DNA of 64,000 nt from positions 1,976,001 to 2,040,000 of the forward strand of contig JAYKKI010000138.1 in NCBI GenBank assembly GCA_039881145.1, given 5' to 3'. The notes beneath the pieces were generated by a model that saw nothing but the letters and a program-made list of their open reading frames with translations, was not told the DNA's origin and searched no databases. Below are positions 37,736 through 48,450 of this stretch, in pieces. This stretch comes from Druceiella hillmani (Eukaryota > Arthropoda > Insecta > Lepidoptera > Hepialidae). Position numbers and translations under genes: made by a program. Numbering within the stretch: position 1 is the stretch's first letter; the number at the start of each line of letters is the position of its first letter.

Positions 37736-39784
37736 TGATTGCTTGTTAGTAATAAATTTGTCACCTCTAAATTAAAATGTGTCTTAAACTTTTAAACTGA
37801 CTTTAAAGTTCCTTCGCAGTAGGACAGCAAGGTAATAGCTACCAGTTGATTAAAGGAAGAAGTGACCACCTATCCTAGAAACGATTTTGCAAAATGAAGT
37901 AGTGACGTTACAGCTAGCTACTAGAAATCGAGAAATGGGTGCATTTGTGGTAACTCAGAAACTTTCATTGTTTTGCGAGATCAAAATTTACACAGGCAAA
38001 GCTAGTTTTTAATAAATACATTAAATTTGACGAATATGGTGCGAATTAGTGTGCACGAGAAATACAAATATTTGACTATTATTTCCAAATAAACTTATTC
38101 AACTTTAGGCACAACTTTGCAAGCTCGGTTGAATTATAGCTGTATGATCGAGAGTTGTTTATCGAGAAACGAAAACTTATTTTCTCTCCAATTCGATGTG
38201 GAGTCCGGGGTCAAAGATAAACCGTTGAATCCATGGATACTTTGACTAATTATAGACGTTGAGTTTAGAAGGGATTTAACATTATTTATATTCATTCACA
38301 ACTATCGGACGCAAACAACTTCATGTCTTCCACTAATGTTTTCGACACCTTTTTATTATTCAGATATAAAAAATAATAAACTGAATAATTATTGTATATT
38401 TGTATTAAATTTATATTTACCGAGGTGCACTGCTGTATGGTGTTAAGAATATCTTAATTTGTCTATTCAGGAAAATACCTGAATGAAACATCTTTTTGTA
38501 TAAGAAAATGTTTTTCCATCTTAGTGTATTTAGTTCTTTGCATTCCATTAGATAAAGAACACCGTATAAGTTCTTAGTTGGGTTATTTTTTACTATTTTA
38601 TCATTATAAACCAGTAATTTGTAATAAACCTGACCAATATTTAACCAACGAGAAATGAAGATCGGTAATGAACATAAATTTATTATTAAAAAATCTCTAT
38701 ACAAGGACGATCCATTATTTTTGATGTTAATTTAATATCCTATTCATATTAAATACCATTCTGTTTACAATTCCACAAATTTCTTTAATAACGTATTTTG
38801 CATTTAGGTTTCAAAATTCGTAATTAATTTTCCTTATAAATCTCGAGCATTTTATAGGAAATGAACAGTATTCCGTTTCTAATTCCCAAGTGAAAATATG
38901 ACAAAAAGTTATTCGCTTTGAATGGTATGCTAATTGTAAGGAAAATATTTTAGAAATTTTCTTGCGACGCTTACAACTTGCCACGAACGCTTTGCGACTC
39001 TCATAATATACTCGTTGGAACAATCCTACTTAAGAAACATTTTTTCTAATCTTACTATATTTCCTAACCGCGAATCGAATTTGCACAATAAGGTTTACAC
39101 ATATAAAATAAATATTTATAGGTAAATAATATTTCTATTAAATTATTTACAAATTTAAGTTCAATTTTAATAATGCAAATAAATTGCCTAGTGCGTTTTT
39201 CATGAACGTAAAAATTTTATTAATTTCTCAAAAATCTTAAAATTTTTCCCTATTTTACTCTTTTTAGTATTTATTCTTCAAACACAAGATATGAGAAATA
39301 TCAATTCTGAAGCACAACTTCCTTCATAATGCTTTTTTGGGACAGATTTGATAACAGTTTGAATCTAAGGAGGTCAAATTTAGTAGTTTACTCTTATATT
39401 TAAGTTGGTAGTACTCTCCTTAACTCGTGTACTATCCTTATTCCTTGTATTCAACAACATCTCATTTGCTTAATAAAAAAAATTACCCTACTTTTCCTAT
39501 GTTTGACAGCCCTTAAAAACTATATTTTTAAGCCATGGTCATTTTATTTTTTAGGTCAAGGAACTACATGTTATGATTGAATTTGACTTCTCTACTTTAT
39601 TCCATTAAGAAGACAGCAGTTTTTGATAGATAAATATTAGATGGACATATAGACAGACAGCGTTACCACAACAAAAATATTTCTTTCAGGCACGTTTGGG
39701 TACGAAATCATAAACAAAACCGTCAACTATAAATTAGAACACGCAAACTACTACGCACTCTACAGAAAAAAAATATTAAATGTA
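37736..39784. other. No gene supported
   Basis: Directly upstream of the mariner relic no transposase N-terminus or inverted repeat is recognisable. A 95-codon minus frame at 38417-38704 and a 70-codon one at 38811-39023 are AT-driven, with no domain. Around 39635-39720, ATAGACAGACAGCG...CGTTTGGGTACG recalls common insect repeats. Confidence 0.4.
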
Positions 39785-39855
39785 ACAGACCAGAAATAAT
39801 TTGATTCATTCAAATTATTTCTGGTAGAACAGACCAGAAATAATTTGAATGAATA
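39785..39855. repeat. Direct-plus-inverted triplicate of a short segment
   Basis: AACAGACCAGAAATAATTTG at 39785 is followed by its inverted copy (TCAAATTATTTCTGGT, 39810-39825), forming a 16-bp-arm hairpin with loop TTCAT. A third, direct copy follows from 39828. It looks like a local template-switch product. Confidence 0.9.
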
Positions 39856-40310
39856 TGCTCAATCTGGAACATTTTATGCAGATTATTTATAAATCGCGTA
39901 AATACAAACATTACAAATCGCTGGAAAACCTAACATTTCCTAACCGGGCCTCAAATTAATTTGGATTTCATTTTAGGCACCTTTTTTATATAAATTTATT
40001 TTTGTTTGAACATATTTGGCATGCAAACAACGCCATAATAATTAAGTTTCAATATAATCTGACTGTTCTACATAGAATTGCTTACTATACAACCAACAAT
40101 TAATGCACATAACATAATATTATGGTTAATACCAAGTGGAATCATATTAAATTAAACTGAACTAAAATGATAAAATGAAACTATGGTGAATGAATGTAAA
40201 CTGAGAAAATGAATTTAAATAATGTTTATTAGTTCATTTCAACTTTAACCAAATCCTTGCAACGAAATAAGTTTAAATTGAAATAAATTAATTGACAATA
40301 AATTATTGAA
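39856..40310. other. No feature seen
   Basis: AT-rich DNA without support for any feature. Confidence 0.4.
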
Positions 40311-40630
40311 ATGCCGTTGGTGTGGTGTATTAAGTTGATTACAAACCTTTCAGCTTTTGGCGATGTGGCATACGACGGGGACGCAGCTCGATTCCCGGCC
40401 GCTCGTCGAGCAAAAATGGAGGAGTTTTTTAAATTTGCTTATATAAAATGCTACAGAACAGTGACAGGCAGCAGCACCAATAGTGCTGGAAACTATGCAC
40501 TGCAATCGCCAAATCGTCTGCTCAGTGTGACGATTGTAGACCTTACCTCCTATGTAATGGACAGAGCATTGGAGATATCTATGTCCAGCACTGGTCTAAA
40601 ACAGGCTGTTGATGATAACCAAACCAGTTC
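40311..40630 (+). mobile_element. tRNA-headed SINE with LINE-like 3' tail
   Basis: The head (about 40315-40412) is a degenerate tRNA with a B-box-like GCTCGATTCC at 40386-40395, followed by CGGCCGCTCGTCGAGC, identical to the head at 10.6 kb. The body is clearly GC-richer than its surroundings. The 3' part reads ATGTCCAGCACTGG ... ACAGGCTGTTGATGATAACC, which matches the GTCCAGCAGTGG ... ACAGGCTGATGATGATGA ending common to insect RTE-type LINEs and the SINEs that borrow their tails. A 119-codon frame starting at 40311 runs through head, body and beyond. Because it begins inside the tRNA-like head I treat it as fortuitous. Target-site duplications were not found. Confidence 0.7.
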
Positions 40631-42913
40631 AGATGCGTTCGAATTAATGAGGAAAAACCAACTCAGGTGACATTCCATTCAATATTCTAATATCTTAAAT
40701 AAGTCAGAAGCAACACAATGCAATAAATGAAATAAATAAAGATTGAATTAATCCCATATTTAAAAATAAGAATAAATATTTTTGACATGTTTATTAAACA
40801 AATTAGTTTTAAGCAATAGTATTTAAGAACCAAAAATGCCAACCGAAGGATGAAGCAAATTCACAATAAGTTAATTTGTATACAGGTAGTGATAGTTAAA
40901 CGGACAGACCGATGGACCTGGTGAAATCATGAGTATTTGTAGTTAAGATATGGAAACCTCAAAAGCTACTAATGGCTTTAAAATAATCCACAATGTAAAA
41001 CAATTTCATATGTGTTCAATGAAACTACTTGATACATTTGTCGATGTGGCCAAGAAATAAATAATGTTGAATGTAAATATTCAGATCACTTTTATACTCG
41101 ACGTTATTCCTCGATACCCCAGTTCACGACCTATCTCGCTTCAGGAACCAACCGTACCGAATGTCTTCCTTCTCGGCCTTGATTTGTTCTCACTATCGGT
41201 TGCTTCCCTAGAGTCCATCGACCGAAATATGATGGCAAAAAATTTAAAAAATCCATTTATGAAGGATCTGAACAAACACGAGGCCACTTCTTGTTTTCAT
41301 TCGGATAGGGAGTTATCTTTCGCGTTTTTGTGTCGATACCCGCAACTCAATGAAGTCCCTATAAATGGGAAAACCCCAGAGATGAAAAAAAAATAGATCT
41401 GTGTAAAGGAGACTTGGGACCTATATGATGATATCACATTTAGTTTGATGCTATGTACACATTTTTTCATGTTGGAGTAGATTTAATTAACATCGATAAC
41501 GGGAATGTGTTCTTATATTTATATTTAGATACGTTTTATCCTCAATTTAAGAATAATTTTTTTATTATAAATAAATCTTACACCACTAGAATTCGTATTA
41601 AAAGGTTCCTTATACCTTTAGGTATATACAAATATTTGAAAGTGCGTAGTATTTCTATTAAAATATTCACAAATATTAATATTATTTCTCACCTTGTAAA
41701 TACATTGCCTCGAATATCTTTTACATCATTAAAATACCACAAATTTCTGAATAAATATAAAGAGGGGATACATTGCTATATTTTTACGGTACACTTTAAG
41801 TAAATTACTAGTTTTTTAGTTATTTTTTTTATAGTTTTGACTTCAGTAGTCTTGGAAAGTGTTGGGACAATGCATTTTTTGTGAACGTTTTCAGAAATGT
41901 CTTTAGGATGATCGCACATAAAAAAATATGTACATAATTTTTAAATTTTATAGTCTGGTATTTTATTTGACATAAGGTATCCGAAATAAATGGTTTTAAG
42001 TAATTTTTTGCGCGCTAAAAATTGCCATTTCAGTATTCATATCAGGATCGAGATGTATCTGGTATATGTGGTTTATATTTATTTCAAATTTCACGGTCCC
42101 ATATCAAACCATTTCGTGAAAATTAAATCAAACAAAAATACAAAATTGCCCATTTACTTCTGGTATTACTTCTGAAATTCCATTAATTTCGTTATTCCAT
42201 GATACTCAAATACGTTATATAAAACAGTCAATTGTTTTTATATTTTAAAGTTTTCGATGCAACTTTACAGAAATTTTATTTTATTTTAAATTCCCAATAA
42301 AATGTAATTTCCTAGAACTTTAAAAATGTTCTTATCTATGGTGCACATCGGTTAGAAGCTTAAAAGTTTGGAAACGAAATTTAAAAATATACGGTCATAC
42401 CAATCACTCAGAGGATAAGCAAAAAAAATGTCTTCCTACTTTATATGTATTGCGAGAATAAAAAAAAAATTACATAGATTTTTCTATACATTGAGTAGGA
42501 TCTCCAACTGAAGCATCGATTAATGTAAATTGTTTCATGCAAATAAGTTTGCATCTAAGAGACAGTTTTAATACGGAATTATAAAAGTGAAACTCTCTAA
42601 TAATGAATGACCAATAGTTTGTATGCGGTATCAACAGTTTGAGTAATTGTATGAGATTTTATTAACAGTTGGTCAATTATATAAAATTTTCCAGTACAAG
42701 GCTGGTTGCTCAATTCCTTTCATTATTTTTCAAGTGAAAATTCAAAATTTCTTTTGTATTAATGGACATAATATCGAGTGGTAGTTCCATGATATTGCAA
42801 CGGCAAAATAAACTGATTATTGCGTTTATACTATTAAATTAGGACATATACTATATCTCTTGGGGAGAGAGGATTTGTTCTCATGTTATTTCATCATTCT
42901 ATAGTAAAATGGA

Positions 42914-42916
<3 letters not shown>
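40631..42916. other. Two adjacent unassigned long frames (41064-41396, 41453-41803)
   Basis: On the plus strand an ATG-initiated 110-codon frame (41064-41396) in a GC-richer island is followed after 56 bp by a 116-codon frame (41453-41803) in strongly AT-rich DNA. The second is unusually long for its composition. The first contains VPNVFLLGLDLFSLSV and ends in a lysine run; the second is rich in Ile, Tyr, Phe and Lys. No domain is recognised in either, and the minus strand of the first is also fairly open, so a decayed insert is possible. Around 40900-40980 a GGACAGACCGATGGACCTGG segment resembles dispersed repeats. The rest is blank. Confidence 0.3.
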
Positions 42917-42953
<37 letters not shown>

Positions 42954-43020
42954 TATACATATATATATGTAAATATGAATATATATATATATATATATAC
43001 ATATATATATGTAAATATGA

Positions 43021-43079
<59 letters not shown>
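42917..43079. repeat. (AT)n microsatellite with an internal duplication
   Basis: Within the AT tract the block ACATATATATATGTAAATAT followed by GAATATATAT occurs twice, starting near 42956 and 43000. This shows a segmental duplication inside the microsatellite. Confidence 0.95.
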
Positions 43080-43082
<3 letters not shown>

Positions 43083-44472
43083 AAGAGTTAGAACAAATAT
43101 AAATCCTTACAATCACTGTATCTATTAAAGCATATTGTTAAAGTAAAATGGCTTGCTTTCTTAATAGAAGCTAGTGTATACATTTATGGACAGAGTTACA
43201 TAGTTTATTACTATTTTATTATCAGTGAGGAGTTTACAATTCACCTCACTAGATTATAAAATTTTGAAGATTCGCGAGACGGATTTAAAAGCCTTTTTTG
43301 TTAATGGAATAAATTCGTCTCAACTTATAATTCTTGTAGAAATAATAATTTGCATATGTGCTGCACAATTTTACATCTATTAATTCATTTATCAACATGG
43401 ATGTTTTTGTCTCATTTTCTGCATAGGTTTCGCTGTAAACTTATTATACAAGACTACACTGCGCAATGATTGAAATATTGAAGTAAGGAAAGATTTAAAT
43501 CCACATTTTGCTTAAGTATTTAAAGAACCTAATATAACAGCAGCTCGCTTCAATATCTAAATTGTTCTTGTACAAATTATTAAAGAATAAATTAGAGTTT
43601 ACCATTAAAATATTTCAGTCCGATACCTGTTTTAAAGCGTAAAAACCAAATTCCATATCTTTCATAAAATCATCTATACTTGTTTAGTAATTTTGTTTTC
43701 ATATGAAAAATCAAATTTTATCTACCTTCAAAATATTTATAAAATCTGGCATTTAGCTGAACAAGCTCCGCTGAATTCATGTACAAGTTAAAATACTTTT
43801 ACACGTTAATTTGTATGTCTTTATTTTCTATTGAATATAATATGTATACATCTCTTTTTATCAAAATCCCAAGTTGACAAAAATGAACCTAGTTGTTATC
43901 GTCACTTCTTTTATTCTACAGTATTGTTATAAGACGTATCTAAACTTCATCATAGAAGTATGTTTATGATAAATTTGAATTAAAATAAGCTTGCAATCTA
44001 ATTGTACGACTCGATTTCAACATTGACTTTCTTGTCAAGTTTTGAACTTACGCATCACAAGAATTTTGACTGAATTTTTAATACCATTTGTTGTTATATA
44101 TATAATAAAGAAATATAAAAAAATTATTTAAATAATGACAAGTTAACTGACAATATAATGTCAATAATGTGTTAAGTTTTTCTATCCTAATAACACCACA
44201 TTAGCAGAAATGGGTATAAAATTAAAGGTGTTAAAGAATGAATATTCAAAACAGCAACATTTTTATTGTATTATCATAACTATTCCTTTATTACTTGGAT
44301 GTACAGAACACGTGTCAAAGTATATCGATAAATGTACAAGTGTTTGTTTTAAAACAACCAATCTCAATTCTCAACTAGTATCCAGGCTAACATTCTAATA
44401 TCATTGAATCATAAATTGATAATTCTTAAGTCTAAATCAATATTAAATATAGTATAGTAAAAAAGTGTGAAC
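43080..44472. other. No feature seen
   Basis: AT-rich. If the exon at 44473 is real, its promoter and 5' leader lie in the last part of this stretch. I see no clear TATA box or initiator at a fixed distance. Confidence 0.4.
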
Positions 44473-44571
44473 ATGAAGTACACAGTGACGCTGGAAGCAA
44501 AACTTCCTACAATTGAATTCGAAGTACCGACAGAGCGGAACATTGAAATCGATCATCTGATAAAAGAAAAG
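44473..44571 (+). CDS. Possible first coding exon (unidentified)
   Basis: An ATG at 44473 in a favourable context (GAACATGA) opens exactly 33 codons, ending at AAG|GTGAGC, a near-consensus splice donor at 44571/44572 in phase 0. The peptide is MKYTVTLEAKLPTIEFEV followed by an acidic, charged end (IEIDHLIKEK). An in-frame TAA lies five codons upstream, so the ATG is a sensible start. The stretch is clearly GC-richer than the flanks, with a coding-like base pattern, and is the best host-exon candidate in the window. I do not recognise the family. No second exon could be placed in the following 20 kb. The minus-strand 65-codon frame over it looks like a shadow. Confidence 0.42.
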
Positions 44572-47285
44572 GTGAGCATCATACCTAATAATTATTAAAT
44601 TTTGTTTAACTTGTCTGCTAATTAATGCCCTAAACTGCATATATCATAGTATTTGTATTTTGTGGCGTTCTATTTACAACGTGCTTATCAAAATGAAATT
44701 TAATTGCTTGTTTATTACATTGTCATTTAATTCTATTCTACGTGATGTGCTGAAGAAAGAAGATTTTTAAGTGAAACACACGAAGAAGATCCTATAACAT
44801 ATATCTATTAGTTTTAATGATAATTAAAGAGTCGAACAGAAATCTCCGTAATATTTGATCAAAATCAAAAATTATCCAATGTTAATATTTCGAAATATTA
44901 TGTGGCCTACTTTCATAAAACATTTTAGGTCGAATGGTTTACTTCCAATCTCTTTGCGATAGCGAGTAGTAATAACTATCACGTTGGTGACTGACAAACT
45001 CGCCAAACATTTGATCAGTGAAGCCCGCGTTGTAGTCAACCAGAATATTACCATATAAGAGCATCAGAAAAAGTTTGTCATACAATGTGAAATTTGCCTA
45101 CTTGAGTATTATTTGTATCTTTTTTCCGTAACACGCTCTATTTTTATTCAATTTAATCTATGGGGTCGCTCTGAATGAGGATTATAGGTAAAATCAAAAT
45201 TTTCTTGTGCAGTCTTTTTAGTCTAAAGTGAAATCGTGAAACGAGAACCATCAAGGTCCTGTCCATGAAATTTCCATTTTATCAATCTAATTACAAAAAT
45301 TCATAAATTCACAAGTTGAATTTTTTATTGGTTATATTCAAACAACAAAATATTGTGGATATATCCTTACAATCAGAAAACTCTAGTTTTAAACTTCCCT
45401 GAAGTTAGAGAATATCCAATCACGAGTGTTTCCCATTAGGCCGACGATATTTTGTGTATGCTTCATTCGTCGAAACTCGAAATTTTTTTTATACCTTACG
45501 AGGTTGTTGGAGGCGTAACGTTTTAAGACGCAATCGATAAAAGTGGCAGTTTCTAGTTTTATCCTTTTTATGCTTCTGTATAATAATATAAATTTCTGTA
45601 TAATGATATAACTTTGTACTTTTTAATGTCGACTCGATAGTAATATTTGTTATAATAAATTTAAAGTACTATTGTCAAAACAATTTTAAATATTGAATTA
45701 AAGATAACAAATTTAATTAATCTATTTGAATAAATATTAAATGTAAATGAAATAAAGTGAAAAGAAGAAATTGCTGCTTTGAACAATATTGGTGTATTTT
45801 TTGTGAAAAAGTAAGTTTCAAATAGCATGTTTGCATGAAATATAATTTTTATTTTGAATTGTTTAATTCGTTTGTAACTTACTTCTGTTTAACAAATACT
45901 ATTGTTCAATAAAATTTGGAAATTATTTAAATATATCTTGCAACCGTCATATTTATTGGTCGAAAATAGTGGATTAATTTTTCGGGTGCACAGTTTGCAA
46001 CGTCGTTTCCTTTTAATTCAAAAACATACATTAAAATATCAATTTTTTGTACCAATAATAATGCAGATATTTGGAAAAACATTTATAAGTGAGTAGTAAA
46101 ATGGGAAATATTAAGATTTTTAGATATTAGTTAAATCCATATATCACTTATTATCAATCAATCATTCCATATATCACGTATTTAATCTGAGCTATGTCAC
46201 AATCGGATTTTGACAACTTCATCATTTCTCTAAATGTATGTATATCAAAATTTATAACACAGTGAAATTTTCAGAGAAATGATAAGAACCATTTTGTAAA
46301 AGGTGACATGATTGGAGTTAAAAAAAAGAATATTTAAAATGTTATTATAAAATGTCTTAAATAGGCATGTAATATCACGTTGTATTTTTTAAATTTTCGT
46401 CTTGAATAATATCTAAATGAAATATAAAATATTAGTTTTTCTTTAGTAATATGTAGGAGGTAGTATTCAGTTTAGTGAGCATGAAAATCGGTTCTTTTTT
46501 AAAGGATTGGTTGTTATATCAAATAATGGAACGATTTTCCATAGTTTCTTTTTTTGGAAAAATTGGCTTAGAGTTCTTTGCTTTTAATTTTACATTCGTC
46601 TTATTTTTTTAATTTAGGCTAAGAAACATTGTTATTTTGCGTCCATGTAACGCTATTCAAACATCGTCTCTTGGTCAATTTAAAGAAGCAATGGCAAAAT
46701 TATTTTTAAAATTTTATTGTAAACGCCTCAAAAAGTTTCATGTTGTTTTTTAAATATAATTAAACAATTAAATACGTAAAATTAATAGACCTTAATATTT
46801 CAAGAATAGTAAATAAAATTATAGCCAATTTTTTCAACAGTACAATTATTCAGGGCATTAAACTTAACGATATGGCTGTTAAAATTATATGACTATAACG
46901 CTCATATAAAAACATGACCATTATTACAGTGTTAATAAGTTAAGTCTTTTAATTGCATTCAATTATCAAATTATGAATGAAAATAAACTTTGGAGAAGTT
47001 TTATGTGTGATATGTGGTCTACACAGGACATACTATTATTTTTTAATTTCTACGTTGGAAGTATTCGAGAGACCGTTTTACACAATTACGTAATCATGTC
47101 TTTTGGGAATATTTATTTGAGCCAAGCGCTTAAAATTGGTATTTGGAGAGAATAGACAATTTTATAGTTACGTACTATTCAACGTTTTCTATAGTTTTTC
47201 AAACGTTTTTTACCTTATTGTCACAAAAGCAAGAATAAGGGAATAAGTACTTAATTAGAACTCTTTCATTTCGTTACTTTTATAA
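44572..47285. other. Possible intron or intergenic DNA, no exon found
   Basis: AT-rich. Short local tandems are visible: TTCTGTATAATAATATAAAT against TTCTGTATAATGATATAACT (45574-45615), and CCATATATCAC repeated at 46138 and 46168. No frame with exon character was found. Confidence 0.4.
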
Positions 47286-47365
47286 GGAGCATTTGCACAG
47301 CAGTAAACGTCTGAACTCGGAAGTACTGGGTTCGAAGGTTGATTCGTTTTTCTAACTTAAAGCAA
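47286..47365 (+). mobile_element. SINE-like fragment, family 2, copy B
   Basis: GTCTGAACTCGGAAGTACTG followed by GGTTCGAA reads as the anticodon-to-T-arm part of a tRNA-like head with a B-box core, then TTTTTCTAACTTAAAG. It aligns with copy A at 16740-16830. No 3' end is identified. Confidence 0.5.
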
Positions 47366-48160
47366 TATAAAAAAATCTTTTGATCTAAAAAATGTTAAAC
47401 GTAGCTAATAGAAATAAAAAAATCTACTTTTCTTTAAATATTGAAGAAATCTGTATATTTTCATTTTGCCATTATCTTTAAGGTTTCCAACGTTGATTAT
47501 CGGGTCATAATAATATAATTGGGGGAAAATTATATAACAGAATTTATCTAATAATAAGTCATTATTCTGTTATTCTTTTCTCCTACTGAAATGTCACTGA
47601 ATATTTACTCAATGATGATAATAAAATACATAGTTTAAATTTCAGCAACTCCACGTACAATAAGATAAATAGGTGACGCTACTTATTAAAGAAATGGAAT
47701 TATGTATTGATAAAATATTCTATGTAGATGTTATCTTCCTCTCGTAGAAATAATTTTACGAATTAAAAGTTCTGTAATCTTTAGTAAAAAATGCTCCTCA
47801 TATTAATGTTATTAAGTATAATTGTACACGCCAGATCATTGTCAAAATCATAACGATTTTAATGGATAAAGATATATAATTCCGTATATATGCTCCGCAT
47901 ATGTATATATGCTGCTTCCGTATATATAATATTATTAACGTAAAAATGTAGATATATTTAAAGTAATGATCATAGAGAATAATAATCAAAAAATTAAATT
48001 AACAAAATGGTAAAACATAAGGTTAAACAAGAAAAGTTTTAAATGAGAATTTTTTTTTAAACGAAAATATAGAGTATTTGAAACATTTTTGCTTAAGAAC
48101 ATGGACAAATAATAAAGAATAAATTATTGTGCAAAACATTGTTTTTCTACAAATTTTTTC
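47366..48160. other. No feature seen
   Basis: AT-rich DNA without support for any feature. Confidence 0.4.
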
Positions 48161-48450
48161 ATCAAAATTCGATGTTCCCAATAAAGGTAAGTTATTATTG
48201 TTATTTCTTTCTTGAATTGCGAAGATCAATACTATGTAGGAATTCGATTTTGTGTTTAAATAAAACTTATCATTTCTATTTTGTTTGTGCAATTTTCTAG
48301 GTTAATATTTATATGAAGTCATTATTCTGTAGAAATGTGACTTAATATTTTTATTCCTCTCTTCAATTTTGTAGATCAAATCTTTATTTGATTCCACATT
48401 CCGTTTTAATGTGATTTTTCACCGTTATTTCTTTCTTGAATTGCGTAGAG
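48160..48450. repeat. Degenerate tandem repeat, 75-bp period, about 4 units
   Basis: Corresponding positions recur at 48199, 48274, 48349 and 48424. The blocks are TTATTTCTTTCTTGAATTGC, ATTTCTATTTTGTTTGTGCA, TTATTCCTCTCTTCAATTTT and TTATTTCTTTCTTGAATTGC. Each of the first three is followed about 45 bp later by a related block of the type ATTCTGTAGAAATGTGACTT / ATTCCGTTTTAATGTGATTT. Divergence between units is high. The minus-strand frame at 48023-48292 overlaps it and is not a gene. Confidence 0.7.

Noticed and set aside
38417..38704. 95-codon minus-strand frame
   Set aside because: The Ile/Leu/Tyr/Lys-rich composition follows the AT content; no domain, no splice context.
40311..40670. 119-codon frame as a real gene or exon, ending near a GTGAC donor-like site
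   Set aside because: It begins in the tRNA-like head of a SINE and runs through its LINE-like tail, so the openness is more simply due to the GC-richer repeat.
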